Source: CAVRXQ01 sp963838845 (lineage in GTDB: Bacteria; Actinomycetota; Acidimicrobiia; Acidimicrobiales; Bog-793). Taken from it: DNA of 64,000 bases. Under the pieces are notes generated by a model, which saw only the letters and a list, made by a program, of their open reading frames with translations, ran no database searches and was not told the origin of the DNA. Shown here one piece after another: positions 49,719 through 58,764 of this stretch; the first letter of the stretch is position 1, and each line of letters starts with the position of its first letter. The stretch covers positions 1,488,001 through 1,552,000 of the forward strand of contig CAWISR010000003.1 of NCBI GenBank assembly GCA_963838845.1, read 5' to 3'. The position numbers and the translations under genes are program-made.

Positions 49719-50266
49719 GGATCTACACGCGACGCGGAGATGATGGGACGACGGCGGTGCGCGCCGGCGGCCGCGTCGGGAAGGACAGCACGCGCATCGA
49801 GGCCCTCGGAACGATCGACGAGGCACAGGCGGCGCTCGGCGTCGCACGCGAGCGTTGCGCGGAGCACGCCGAGATCGCGACGGCGCTCTTGGAGGTGGAG
49901 CGCGACCTCTGGGTCGTTATGGCCGAGGTCGCGACGGATCCGTCCCAGCTCCGCCGCTTCGAACCCGGTGTCACCGAGGTCACCGCGGCGATGGTCGAAC
50001 ATCTCGAGGCGCTCATCGACACCCACTCATCGGCGAGCGAGGCGATTACCGACTTCACGGTTCCCGGAGAAGATGCTGCCTCCGCCGCGCTCGAGGTCGC
50101 CCGCACCGTCGTCCGTCGCGCCGAACGCCGACTCGTCCCCGTCGAGTTGAAGGAGGCGAGTTGCGCAACGGCGTATCTCAATCGCCTTTCTGATCTCTGC
50201 TGGACGCTCGCGCGCGCCGTTGAGGACGATCATCGTTTCGCGAAGGACGAAGGAGAAGAAAAGTGA
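49715..50266 (+). CDS. Cob(I)alamin adenosyltransferase, PduO type
   Basis: The product has 183 aa. GTG 49715 overlaps the previous stop. RIYTRRGDDGTTAVRAGGRV is the ATP-binding start of PduO-type enzymes, followed by KDSTRIEALGTIDEAQAALG. VPGEDAASAALEVARTVVRR and LKEASCATAYLNRLSDLCWT make the C-terminal signature. It transfers the adenosyl group from ATP to cobalt, making coenzyme B12. No B12-dependent enzyme is next to it. Confidence 0.92.
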   Translation: MRIYTRRGDDGTTAVRAGGRVGKDSTRIEALGTIDEAQAALGVARERCAEHAEIATALLEVERDLWVVMAEVATDPSQLRRFEPGVTEVTAAMVEHLEALIDTHSSASEAITDFTVPGEDAASAALEVARTVVRRAERRLVPVELKEASCATAYLNRLSDLCWTLARAVEDDHRFAKDEGEEK

Positions 50267-51759
50267 CGCTGGAGCTCGACGCGGCAGCCGGTTCAGTGGA
50301 CGGGACCACGACGGCACGGGTGGTGTTCAAAGGGCTCGTCGGCCCCAACGGATCCCCTGATCCCGACTCGGGGGTGCTCGCCGCGCAGGGGTGCCGGGGC
50401 GACGTCGGCGACGTTGCCGTCGCCCCGGACGGAATCGCTCCGCTCGGTTTCGTCGTCGGCCTCGGGGCGAGCGAGGAACTCGACTCCGAAGCGTGCCGAC
50501 GCGCTGGGGCGGCGCTCGCGAGAGCGGCGGCACACGTCGGCGCGGTGTCCATTGATCTCCGCGAGCTGACGCGAGCCTCGCTGACCTTTGAGGACGTGGT
50601 CTGCGCCTTCGGTGAAGGGGCGATCCTCGGCGCATACCGCTTCAACGGTCGTAAGAAGCGGGTCGAAGACACGCGGGTGCTGGCACGAATGGTGTTCATC
50701 GACTCGAACGTCGGTGCCGCGTCGGCGGGGATTGCACTGGCTCGGGCACGCGCAGACGCGGTCAGTCTCGCCCGCGATCTCGTCAACACGCCCGCCGCCG
50801 ACAAGACGCCAACTCGTTTCGCGGAGATGGCCCGCGAGATCGGAGAACCCGCCGGGCTCTCGGTCGAGATCTTCGACGAGCAGAAGATCCGCGAGATGGG
50901 CCTCGGTGGGCTGCTTTCGGTCGCGAAGGGATCCGCGCAGCCGCCACGCCTCGTCCGCCTCGAGTACGCGCCGCGTGATCCGCTTACGACCGTCGCGCTC
51001 GTCGGCAAGGGGATCACGTTCGACTCGGGAGGGTTGTCTCTGAAGTCGCGGGAGTCGATGTTCACGATGAAAGACGACTGTGGCGGCGCCGCAGCCGTCC
51101 TCGCCGCGATGTCGGTCCTTCGGGTGCACGATGTTCGGGTGAGAACCGTGGGGATCTTCCCGTTGACCGAAAACATGCCCGGTGGGAACGCGGTAAAGCC
51201 CGGGGACGTGTTCACGGCCCGCAACGGCAAGACCGTCGAGGTGCTGAACACCGACGCTGAAGGTCGTCTCGTGCTCTCGGACGCCCTGAGCCTCGCCGCC
51301 GAGGAATCGCCGGACGCGATCGTCGATGTCGCGACGCTGACCGCGCCGATCGTCGTCGCACTAGGCAAGCGGCTCGCCGGGTTGATGGGCAACGACGCGC
51401 GCCTTGTCGACGCGGTCGAACGCGCCGCCGCGGTTGCCGGCGAACCGCTGTGGCACCTTCCGCTCCCCGCTGCCTATCGCAAGCTGCTCGAGACCGACGT
51501 CGCAGACCTGAAGAACATCGGACCGATCGGCGAGGGCGGAGCGCTCGTCGCCGGACTCGTCTTGGCGGAGTTCGTCGGCACCGTGCCCTGGGCACATCTC
51601 GATATCGCGGGGGTCGGGTGGTCTGATGAGGTGCGCGGCTACGTCAGCAAAGGCGGCACCGGCTTCGGCGTCCGTACGTTGATCGAGTTGCTCGAACGCT
51701 ACGAACCGATCGGCAGTCCGGCCGACGGAAATCTCAAGGGAAAGATGGTGATCCGATGA
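50263..51759 (+). CDS. pepA: Leucyl aminopeptidase (M17 family)
   Basis: The product has 498 aa, starting at GTG 50263 overlapping the previous stop. The N-terminal domain is poorly conserved. The catalytic domain has NTPAADKTPTRFAEMA, VGKGITFDSGGLSLKSRESM, MKDDCGGAAAVLAAM, and the hallmark NTDAEGRLVLSDAL, giving Lys, Asp and Glu ligands for two metals. WAHLDIAGVGW is near the end. Cytoplasmic hexameric aminopeptidase. The stop overlaps ppgK (ATGA). Confidence 0.93.
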   Translation: MTLELDAAAGSVDGTTTARVVFKGLVGPNGSPDPDSGVLAAQGCRGDVGDVAVAPDGIAPLGFVVGLGASEELDSEACRRAGAALARAAAHVGAVSIDLRELTRASLTFEDVVCAFGEGAILGAYRFNGRKKRVEDTRVLARMVFIDSNVGAASAGIALARARADAVSLARDLVNTPAADKTPTRFAEMAREIGEPAGLSVEIFDEQKIREMGLGGLLSVAKGSAQPPRLVRLEYAPRDPLTTVALVGKGITFDSGGLSLKSRESMFTMKDDCGGAAAVLAAMSVLRVHDVRVRTVGIFPLTENMPGGNAVKPGDVFTARNGKTVEVLNTDAEGRLVLSDALSLAAEESPDAIVDVATLTAPIVVALGKRLAGLMGNDARLVDAVERAAAVAGEPLWHLPLPAAYRKLLETDVADLKNIGPIGEGGALVAGLVLAEFVGTVPWAHLDIAGVGWSDEVRGYVSKGGTGFGVRTLIELLERYEPIGSPADGNLKGKMVIR

Positions 51760-52598
51760 CGGACGAGACGACCGCGCCCGAGAGCGGCGCGACAACCGCC
51801 GCGACAACGCCTGCGTCGCCGGCGGACGACCGGTCGCCGAAGCATCCCTTCACGCTCGCGCTCGACATCGGCGGAACAGGCCTCAAGGGATCGGTGCTCG
51901 ATACGAGCGACAAGATGGTCGCCGAGCGGGTGTCGGTGGCGACGCCGTATCCGCTCCCTCCAGAGCGCCTCGTCGCAACCCTCGCCGATCTCGTCCGCCC
52001 GCTGCCGAGCTTCGAGCGGGTCTCGGCCGGTTTTCCGGGCGTCGTACGCAAGGGCAGGGTGCTCACCGCCCCACAGTTCTCGACGGAAAAAGGACTCGGC
52101 TCGCGCGTCGACCCCGAGCTTGTGAAGAAATGGGCGGGCTTTCCGCTCGCCGATGAGCTGTCGAAGTGCTTTTCACGCCCAACGCGCGTCGCGAACGACG
52201 CCGACCTGCAAGGGCTCGCGGTCGTTTCGGGAAAGGGCCTCGAGTTCGTCGTGACGCTCGGCACCGGCGTCGGGACGGCGCTCTTCTACGACGGGATGCT
52301 CGCTCCCCACCTCGAACTGGCGCACGTGCCCTTCCGTAAGGGCGAGACCTTCAACGAGCAACTCGGCAACGCGACGCTCGAGAAGATCGGCCCGAAGCGT
52401 TGGCGAAGAAGGGTTCTTGTGGCGCTCGACATCTTCCGGACGCTCACGAACTTCGATCACTGCTATCTCGGCGGTGGCAACTCCCGACATCTCAAAGGCC
52501 GGGTCGCAGAGCCGTACTCTGTCGTCGACAACGTCGCCGGGATCCTCGGTGGGCTCAGGCTGTGGGATCCGGGTCGGTCGATCGACCACCGCGACTGA
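51756..52598 (+). CDS. ppgK: Polyphosphate glucokinase (ROK family)
   Basis: The product has 280 aa, starting at ATG 51756. After a low-complexity tail of about 30 residues, LALDIGGTGLKGSVLDTSDK is the phosphate-binding loop, and VSAGFPGVVRKGRVLTAPQF, RVANDADLQGLAVVSGKGLE and VTLGTGVGTALFYDG follow. HLELAHVPFRKGETFNEQLG holds the family-specific His. Actinobacterial PpgK phosphorylates glucose with polyphosphate or ATP. It converges on a lipoprotein gene 13 bases away. Confidence 0.93.
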   Translation: MTDETTAPESGATTAATTPASPADDRSPKHPFTLALDIGGTGLKGSVLDTSDKMVAERVSVATPYPLPPERLVATLADLVRPLPSFERVSAGFPGVVRKGRVLTAPQFSTEKGLGSRVDPELVKKWAGFPLADELSKCFSRPTRVANDADLQGLAVVSGKGLEFVVTLGTGVGTALFYDGMLAPHLELAHVPFRKGETFNEQLGNATLEKIGPKRWRRRVLVALDIFRTLTNFDHCYLGGGNSRHLKGRVAEPYSVVDNVAGILGGLRLWDPGRSIDHRD

Positions 52599-52611
52599 TC
52601 GGCGCAGTCGG

Positions 52612-52989
52612 TCAGTCCTTCGCAAGGCTCTGCGCGCACTGGGCGGAGAGCGCTGAGACGAGCTTCGACTCGGGGACGCGGTTCGACTCCGAGAGCGTCG
52701 CCATGAGTGCCTGCCAGTCGCCGTCGTCGCTGCCCGCAATGGCCGCCGGCTGCAACGCTTCACGAAGGAGCGAGAGCGCGCGCTGCCGCTCCTTTTCGGC
52801 GCGGGCGGTGTTGTCCGTCTTCGTGCTCTGCGCGTAGATCGACAGGCTGCGGCCGACGTCTTCGCAGGCTTGGTGCCCGAGCGATGATGCTGACGCGCCA
52901 CAGCTGGTCGCGAGGACGGCGCCCGAGGAGACGAGCGCGGCGGCGCCGAGGAGGCGCCGGAGCCGACGGCCCGGGCGCCCAGCGGTCAT
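52612..52989 (-). CDS. Small putative lipoprotein
   Basis: The product has 125 aa, starting at ATG 52989. A basic N-terminus and hydrophobic stretch (LLGAAALVSSGAVLATSCGA) end in LATSC, a plausible lipobox with Cys at about position 30. The mature part is helical with two further Cys (QACEDVGRSL and SAQCAQSL), possibly a disulfide. No family recognised. The start overlaps the stop of the upstream minus gene (ATGA), so the two are co-translated. Confidence 0.68.
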   Translation of the reverse strand: MTAGRPGRRLRRLLGAAALVSSGAVLATSCGASASSLGHQACEDVGRSLSIYAQSTKTDNTARAEKERQRALSLLREALQPAAIAGSDDGDWQALMATLSESNRVPESKLVSALSAQCAQSLAKD

Positions 52990-53546
52990 TCCCCCAGCCA
53001 GTCCGGGGCAGCGTCGAGGAGGAAGCGGCTGACCGCGCGCGTCCGGTCGAAGGTGTCACACAACAGCTCTTCGCCCGCGAGCACTCGGGCGAGGGAGACC
53101 TCGTGGCGGGCGACGATCGTGAGGCGGCGGACGGGCGGATCGGTGACCGAACCGAAAGAGTCGGTCGCCGAGATCTCCAGGGGGAGCTCGACCCCGCCGA
53201 CGCCGGCGAGATCGATCGCCAGGCGCAAAAGATCGGGACCGTTCGGCAGCGGCGGGATGCCCCAGTTGAACGTGAGGGGGAATGTCCACTTGTCCGGCGG
53301 CTCTTCGTCGTCGGGGAGGGCGACGACAGCGTCCTCGAAGTCGAGCAGGGTGCGCGGGTCGACCTCAAGGGCGAGATGGAGATCGATCGGCCCGCCGCAA
53401 CCCTCTTCGGGATGCAGGTCGACCTCCCAGAACTGCCGCAACGAGTAGGTCTCGACGAAGTGCCGTTCGTCGTGGACATGGAAACCGTGATCGGTCGCGT
53501 GGTCCTTCAGTTCGGCGACATAGCCCGCGACGTCGATGACCGCCAT
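52986..53546 (-). CDS. Conserved hypothetical protein
   Basis: The product has 186 aa, starting at ATG 53546. It is mostly acidic and beta-rich by appearance, with DLHPEEGCGGPIDLHLALEV, PLTFNWGIPPLPNGPDLLRL and RTRAVSRFLLDAAPDWLGE. No signal peptide or membrane segment. I do not recognise a named family. It is coupled by ATGA to the downstream lipoprotein and divergent from the IMPase-like gene, with 98 bases between. Confidence 0.65.
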   Translation of the reverse strand: MAVIDVAGYVAELKDHATDHGFHVHDERHFVETYSLRQFWEVDLHPEEGCGGPIDLHLALEVDPRTLLDFEDAVVALPDDEEPPDKWTFPLTFNWGIPPLPNGPDLLRLAIDLAGVGGVELPLEISATDSFGSVTDPPVRRLTIVARHEVSLARVLAGEELLCDTFDRTRAVSRFLLDAAPDWLGE

Positions 53547-53644
53547 CGCGTCGAGTGTAGGGGAGGCCCTCTTTGGGCTCGCGGGCGGTGTCCGGAGTCG
53601 ACCACGCCGGGATCCGCCGCGCGCGCGCCCGATAGCTTGCCTAC

Positions 53645-54409
53645 GTGCACACCCACGATCTCTCCGCCGTCATGGCTCGCTCCGTTGAGGCGATCACCGA
53701 CGCGATCACCGAGGTCGAGGACTGGTCGGCGCCAGGTGAGCTCGAGGGTCAGTACCGAATCGACGTCGTCGCCGACAAGGTGGCGCTCGAGGTGTTGCTC
53801 GGGGCGGGACTCGGCGTGCTGAGCGAGGAATCTGGTGTGACCGAAGGTGGCCGCGATCTCCTCGCCGTGATCGATCCGGTTGACGGATCGACGAATGCCT
53901 CGCGGCGGATCCCGTGGTACGCGACGAGCATCTGCGTCGTCGATTCCGACGGCGCACTCTGTGCCCTGGTTGTGAATCTCGCCGACGGGACGCGCTACGA
54001 GGCCGCAAGGGGAGCAGGCGCGACGCGAAACGGCGACGCGATCGCGGCGGCAAAGACCGACAGGCTCTCCGAGGCGATCGTCGGCGTCTCCGGGTTTCCC
54101 CATCGGGCGATCGGCTGGCGTCAAGCACGCGCCTTCGGAGCCGCCGCCTTGGAGATCTGTGCCGTCGCGGATGGGCGGCTTGACGCGTTCTGCGAATGGG
54201 GATCTCGGTCACTCGGAGCGTGGGACTACCTCGGCGGCGTGCTCGTCGCCACCGAGGGCGGCGGAAAATGCGCCGACGCGTTCGGCCGGGACCTCGTCGT
54301 CCGCCGCCATGAGGATCGTCGCAGCCCGGTCGTGGCGGCGACGTCGTCTCTGCTCGACGAGCTGCTCGTCGCACGCCGAAGCGGCGCAGAAGTTGCCGAG
54401 AATAGATGA
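53645..54409 (+). CDS. Inositol monophosphatase family protein
   Basis: The product has 254 aa, starting at GTG 53645. VLSEESGVTEGG holds the metal-binding Glu; AVIDPVDGSTNASRRIPWYA is the core DPxDG(S/T)TN motif; SLGAWDYLGGVLVATEGGG is the WDxxxG motif. The motifs differ slightly from animal IMPase (S for T, YLGG for xAAG) but metal ligands are kept. Possible substrates include inositol-phosphate, histidinol-phosphate, fructose-1,6-bisphosphate or 3'-phosphoadenosine phosphates. It overlaps the next gene (ATGA). Confidence 0.88.
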   Translation: MHTHDLSAVMARSVEAITDAITEVEDWSAPGELEGQYRIDVVADKVALEVLLGAGLGVLSEESGVTEGGRDLLAVIDPVDGSTNASRRIPWYATSICVVDSDGALCALVVNLADGTRYEAARGAGATRNGDAIAAAKTDRLSEAIVGVSGFPHRAIGWRQARAFGAAALEICAVADGRLDAFCEWGSRSLGAWDYLGGVLVATEGGGKCADAFGRDLVVRRHEDRRSPVVAATSSLLDELLVARRSGAEVAENR

Positions 54410-55146
54410 CCGAATCGACGACTTCCGAAGGGCGCGCCGCCTTCGAGCGGTTGTTATCGCTGCAAGGCGAGGACTCGGCGATCGACGCGCTCGAGCACCG
54501 CAAAATGACGCTCCCGGCCCGCGCCGAGCTCGCGGAGCATCAACGTTTGCTGGCGCAGATCAACGCCCGAGAACGCGACGCGATGACCGCCCGCCAGACC
54601 CACGAGGCGCGACTTTCCGACTTGGCGAACGAGGTGGCAGAGATCGTCGCCCGGGCGGCACGCATCGACGAACGGCTCCGAGGCGGTGAAGCGGCGTCCT
54701 TTCGCGATCAGGAGGCGATGGCGATCGAGATGGGCAACCTCGACCGCCTCCGCCGCGACCTCGACGACGAGCAGATCCTCGTCATGGAGGCGATCGAACC
54801 GCTCGAGATCGAGCTTTCGTCGCTCGCCGACGACCGCAAGACAGAGGACGCTGGGATCGCGCGTGTGCAAGACGAGCTGTCAATCGAAGAGTCGGAGATC
54901 GACGCCGAGATCGCGGAACACCGGACGAGGCGCGAGGAGATCGCGGAGACGATTCCCGGCGCACTGCGCGCCGATTACGAGCGGCTACGAGCGCGCCTTG
55001 GGGGAGTCGGCGTGGCGCGCGTCATCGGTGGGATGTGCAGCGGTTGCCACCTGACGATCTCCGCGAGCGAGCTCGACCACCTCCGTCACGCCGCCGATGG
55101 CGAAATCGTGCACTGCGAGCAGTGCGGGAGGATTCTCGTCCTCTGA
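54406..55146 (+). CDS. Coiled-coil protein with C4-type zinc ribbon (DUF164 family)
   Basis: The product has 246 aa, starting at ATG 54406. A long charged coiled coil spans about residues 10-190. The end has GVGVARVIGGMCSGCHLTIS and EIVHCEQCGRILV, a four-Cys zinc ribbon. This is the widely conserved DUF164/zf-RING_7 protein. In actinobacteria it usually lies near RNase H or Nif3-like genes; here it follows the IMPase-like gene. A role in RNA or DNA metabolism is often assumed but unproven. Confidence 0.88.
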   Translation: MTESTTSEGRAAFERLLSLQGEDSAIDALEHRKMTLPARAELAEHQRLLAQINARERDAMTARQTHEARLSDLANEVAEIVARAARIDERLRGGEAASFRDQEAMAIEMGNLDRLRRDLDDEQILVMEAIEPLEIELSSLADDRKTEDAGIARVQDELSIEESEIDAEIAEHRTRREEIAETIPGALRADYERLRARLGGVGVARVIGGMCSGCHLTISASELDHLRHAADGEIVHCEQCGRILVL

Positions 55147-55168
55147 CCGGATGGCCGACACAGTCGGG

Positions 55169-55441
55169 TCAGCGGTAGCTGTTTCTCCGCGTTCCGCCTT
55201 GCACGGCGACGATGATGAGCGCCGTGCAAGCAACGGCGATGACGAGCGCCAGGACGAAGGAGTAGCGGTACCGCAGGCCGAAGACGATCCGCCCGATGAG
55301 CCCACCGGCGAACGATCCCGCAATGCCGACGAGCGCGGTGGAAACAAGGCCCATGCGCTGGCGACCCGGGACGACGAGTCGACCGAGCGCTCCGATAATG
55401 AGCCCCGAGAACAGCATCGCGAGAATGAGGAACAACATCAT
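55169..55441 (-). CDS. GlsB/YeaQ/YmgE family small membrane protein
   Basis: The product has 90 aa, starting at ATG 55441. Three membrane helices. LFSGLIIGALGRLVVPGRQR and GLVSTALVGIAGSFAGGLIG match the transglycosylase-associated/GlsB family, often stress-induced. It converges on the zinc-ribbon gene. The 271-base gap to the next minus gene contains a possible hairpin but no coding sequence. Confidence 0.87.
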   Translation of the reverse strand: MMLFLILAMLFSGLIIGALGRLVVPGRQRMGLVSTALVGIAGSFAGGLIGRIVFGLRYRYSFVLALVIAVACTALIIVAVQGGTRRNSYR

Positions 55442-55529
55442 TTGATTGTCCCACTCCGGCGCGCGCGATGTGTCGCGCGTCCTGCGTGTTCACGTACGTT
55501 TGGAGGGACCGCGAAGGTGCGAGAAAGGA

Positions 55530-55554
55530 GTTACTCCGCAGCCAGCGGCGTAAC
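55530..55554 (-). terminator. Possible terminator hairpin after the G1 peptidase gene
   Basis: GTTACTCCGC at 55530-55539 and GCGGCGTAAC at 55545-55554 pair at 9 of 10 positions around a 5-base loop. It lies about 160 bases beyond the peptidase stop on the minus strand and upstream of the GlsB-like gene. No U-run is apparent, so function is uncertain. Confidence 0.3.
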
Positions 55555-55712
55555 GAGGCACGCGAAATGGCCGAGGTGCAGCGGACAAGGGTCCAGGCGC
55601 GTTCGCGAATCGTGTGGTGCGCCGCAAGGTGTGCGGCAGTGCGAACTCTCTCCTTGGCGAGTTGTCTCCGCGTCTCGGCGGATGAACGCAGAAAGAGACC
55701 GAATCTGCCGAG

Positions 55713-56894
55713 TTATGGACCGGTATAGCGAACGTCAAAACTGTCGGAGGTCGGCGCGCCGGGCGTCGACAAGGTGACACCCTTTTGAACCAGTTCAACG
55801 CCTTCAGCGGGCGTGAGCGTCCAAGTGCGCAGGCTCGTCGCAAGGTCAGAGAATGTGACCGCTCCGAAGTTCGCGAATGGGGTGAGCTGAGTCGGGGTCG
55901 TTCCCGAGTCCTCGACGATCCATTCCGCGGAATATCCGCCTTCGTAGGCGTATTGCGCGCTCGACCCGCCCTTCGAGAAGGCGCTCGACCCGCTGTGGTC
56001 TCCGGCGGTGCCCCATTCCGCTCCCGTCACCATTACCCCCGCGATCCCTTTCGTCACGTCGTCGATCTTCGTCGTCCAATGCCCGCCGGCGGTCTTGTGG
56101 ACACTCGCCACCACCTCGTCTCCGGGAGAAACGTCGAGGTTGGCAAACGTGATCGATGCGTTCGGATTCGACGGGTACAGCTCCCACCATGCGTCGTCTT
56201 GCTGCGCGGCGCCGACGCAGCGGTCCTCGGTGCCGGTCTGCAAGAGGGCTCCAGAGTTCCCGCCGCCCGGCCAGTTCACGCCGCCGATGCCGACCCATTC
56301 AGAGACCGAGGCGTTCGGGGTGTCGGTGCAGTTCAGCGTCGGAACGGTCCACGTTCCGCTTGTCGCGTCGATCACCGTTTGCATCGACGGCACGACGTAA
56401 CCGGACCAATTTGTGCTTTCCGTGTACTCGGCAGTCGTCGGCGCGGGCGTGCCGGTTTGACCGGAGTCGATAATGATCGTCACGGGAGCCCACGTCACTG
56501 ACGATCCGCGCCGGGCGTAGTCGCGAAAGTGGGCCCGAACCGCCGTGTTTGTGGTGTTCGCACCGAACTCGATCGTCACACGCGCGACGCCGTGAGAGCA
56601 GTTCCTCCACGACCGCGGCAACGCGTCGGCCACCCCTTTATGTCCCGCGGAAACGAGACGGCAGCCCGTCGCGCCCATCGTCCGCATCGTTACCTCGACC
56701 GTTCCGCCGCGCGACGGAAGTGATGCTCGGTTGGCTCGGATCGAAAGGATCGTCGGGACATTGAGCCCCGATAGTCCGGTTACCGAGCGAGGCACTGCGC
56801 CCGCTTGTGTCGCGAGACCCATCAGTACCGAGAGAACGATCGCGACGGTCGTCGCGGGGAGAAGCTGCTTGCTCCTCTGTTGACGGCTGGTCAC
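55713..56894 (-). CDS. Secreted G1 family glutamic endopeptidase
   Basis: The product has 393 aa, starting at ATG 56894. The signal peptide is LLPATTVAIVLSVLMGLATQ with AGA before cleavage. A beta-rich propart of about 120 residues is followed by the peptidase domain: ESTNWSGYVV, SGTWTVPTLNC, SEWVGIGGVNWPGGG, GALLQTGTEDRC with the catalytic Gln, DAWWELYPSN, and GYSAEWIVEDSG with the catalytic Glu. Both members of the Gln-Glu dyad are kept. Known G1 peptidases work at acid pH. The gene stands alone between two other minus-strand genes. Confidence 0.88.
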   Translation of the reverse strand: MTSRQQRSKQLLPATTVAIVLSVLMGLATQAGAVPRSVTGLSGLNVPTILSIRANRASLPSRGGTVEVTMRTMGATGCRLVSAGHKGVADALPRSWRNCSHGVARVTIEFGANTTNTAVRAHFRDYARRGSSVTWAPVTIIIDSGQTGTPAPTTAEYTESTNWSGYVVPSMQTVIDATSGTWTVPTLNCTDTPNASVSEWVGIGGVNWPGGGNSGALLQTGTEDRCVGAAQQDDAWWELYPSNPNASITFANLDVSPGDEVVASVHKTAGGHWTTKIDDVTKGIAGVMVTGAEWGTAGDHSGSSAFSKGGSSAQYAYEGGYSAEWIVEDSGTTPTQLTPFANFGAVTFSDLATSLRTWTLTPAEGVELVQKGVTLSTPGAPTSDSFDVRYTGP

Positions 56895-57091
56895 CGAAAG
56901 AACTCTAGGGAACGGGAGTCTCGCGCCCGAATTTCGCGCAAGGCGCGAGATGAATCACAGCGCCGTCGAGTGGACGTATTCGACGAATGCCGCTGCCTCA
57001 TCGAGGCTCCCTCGCGGCGCACCGGGGCAACTCGTTGACTACATGCCAGGGAATGTCCACCGGAGTTTCGGGTCAACGCGGCAGGAGATAC

Positions 57092-58048
57092 TCAATGGAG
57101 GGTGTTCGCGAAGGCATTGGCGATGACGCGATACCCGGTGTCGTTGGGGTGCACATCGGGTGCCGCACTCGCCGCGGTCGGGCACATGTATGTCCAAACG
57201 CAGACCTGGAACACATCCTCCGGCAGTGGTCCGCCGCCATAGCTGCGTACGGGTACGACGGTTCCGGTGTGAAAGGCCGACGCGGCGTTCGCAACGGCGA
57301 CTCCGTGTTCCCTGAAGATTGTGGCAACCGCGACGTTTAATGACGTGACTCCGAGCAGAGAGGCTGAAGCCTCGGTCTTGCCGGTGACTCCGCCGGGGCG
57401 AAAAGCGAGACCGAGATAGGGGTCGTAGTAGTTCATCCCGACGAACTGCGCTGAAGGGTCGTCGCGTCTGAGCGTGCCGCGCAAGTCGTTGAGGATGCGA
57501 GAGAGGTTTTTCGCGACGCGACCAACTTGTGTCGTGAAACAGGTCAAGGCGGCGACACCACTTTCTTGGGCGCACCGCGAAATGTCGTTCGCGCCGAGAT
57601 CGATCGTCACGAGTGCAACATCCGAGTGGTGGTCGTCGAGGAAGGTTTGAGCCGCCGAGAGCTGGTTCGGCGCGTTGAACTCATGCTCGTACAACTGCGT
57701 GCACTGGTTCAGTGCGGGTTGCGAGAGCATTGAAGTCGTCGTCTCGCCGGGACACGCAAGATCGATGAGCCTCAGATCAAGTCGAGTCGCGAGATCGGCC
57801 GCATAGCTTCCCCGATACCCCTCGTCGGGATAGCCGGTCGCGGCGTCGACGGGAGGGAGGGTCGATCCGAATGTCGGCTGATATCCGGCGGCGAGGGAGT
57901 CACCCAAGGCGAGGAGGTACGGGCGCGGCCGCGCATGGCGACCAAATGCCGCCGCTCGGGCCGGGGGGACTGCCGTGAGAACCGCGAGCAGGACACCAGC
58001 GGCAGCCAAGAGACACGTATGACGAACGAACCTTGTGCCGATGAACAC
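57092..58048 (-). CDS. Secreted SGNH/GDSL hydrolase
   Basis: The product has 318 aa, starting at ATG 58048. The signal peptide is LLAAAGVLLAVLTAVPPARA. Block I is YLLALGDSLAAGYQ (nucleophile Ser), block II DLACPGETTTSM, block III VTIDLGANDIS (Gly and Asn of the oxyanion hole), and block V PDVHPNDTGYRVIA (catalytic Asp and His). Likely a secreted esterase or lipase; actinobacterial relatives act on lipids or acetylated sugars. It is divergent from the 58114 gene. Confidence 0.9.
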   Translation of the reverse strand: MFIGTRFVRHTCLLAAAGVLLAVLTAVPPARAAAFGRHARPRPYLLALGDSLAAGYQPTFGSTLPPVDAATGYPDEGYRGSYAADLATRLDLRLIDLACPGETTTSMLSQPALNQCTQLYEHEFNAPNQLSAAQTFLDDHHSDVALVTIDLGANDISRCAQESGVAALTCFTTQVGRVAKNLSRILNDLRGTLRRDDPSAQFVGMNYYDPYLGLAFRPGGVTGKTEASASLLGVTSLNVAVATIFREHGVAVANAASAFHTGTVVPVRSYGGGPLPEDVFQVCVWTYMCPTAASAAPDVHPNDTGYRVIANAFANTLH

Positions 58049-58113
58049 GGTCTCCGCGAAATCGAAAGTGTGGAAAGGATAACGTCATCACGTTCAGATA
58101 GGACGGAGCGGTC

Positions 58114-58470
58114 GTGGACGACGAACACGAGATTTCGTACCTCGCGCTGCAGATCGGCACCCCCGTGCAGAGTTCCGAAGGCCATCCGTTCGGGAACGTC
58201 GAACACGTCCTACAGATCCCGAGCGAAGACCTCTTCGATGGCATCGTTGTCGCGACGAGCAACGGACACCGGTTCGTTGACAAAGGTCAAATACGCGAAA
58301 TCACGACCGAAGCCGTCTATTGCTTTCTGAGCGACGAACAGGTCGCTCAGTTACCGCCACCGTCTCGCGTTCCGTCAATGCACGTAGATCCGTTCCAAGA
58401 CACTGGGCCATCGTTGAGCGCTAAGTGGGGTCGCCTATTTCGACGAGAACGGTGGATCGAAGACAAATAG
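58114..58470 (+). CDS. Small hypothetical protein, possibly PRC-barrel-like
   Basis: The product has 118 aa, starting at GTG 58114. ISYLALQIGTPVQSSEGHPF, GNVEHVLQIPSEDLFDGIVV and RFVDKGQIREITTEAVYCFL resemble a PRC-barrel fold (strand-rich, 'dG.v....'), but the match is weak. The C-terminal 35 residues are polar. No signal peptide. It is the last clearly host-like gene before the lower-GC region. Confidence 0.6.
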   Translation: MDDEHEISYLALQIGTPVQSSEGHPFGNVEHVLQIPSEDLFDGIVVATSNGHRFVDKGQIREITTEAVYCFLSDEQVAQLPPPSRVPSMHVDPFQDTGPSLSAKWGRLFRRERWIEDK

Positions 58471-58610
58471 GGTCCCGTGGCGAACACCTGGGCGGGAGTC
58501 TCGCCTGCTCCGTAGCGTCTTTCCAGGAAGTATCACGCAAGGCAATAGGTTCGCCACACTGAGTGCTCGTGTTGATGCCGGACGGCGGGAAGTTGTCGAC
58601 TAACGCTCGG

Positions 58611-58628
58611 AGTAATTCAGTTCTATTA
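58611..58628 (+). repeat. Short AT-rich repeat, copy 1
   Basis: AGTAATTCAGTTCTATTA. The last 16 bases match 61021-61036 at 15 of 16 positions, and the first 10 match 61615-61624 exactly. The sequence is unusually AT-rich for this chromosome. The copies lie in non-coding parts of the island. Confidence 0.5.
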
Positions 58629-58764
58629 AGCGCGTAGATCCGGCCAAGGAGTGTCAAACAAACCCGCACACTCTTAACCCACGCGCACGATGTGCCGTTA
58701 GCTAGTTACGGCGCAGAACAGCGCCGAGAGTGACGCGGAATGTCCGTGGCAGGAAGGCCCAATC

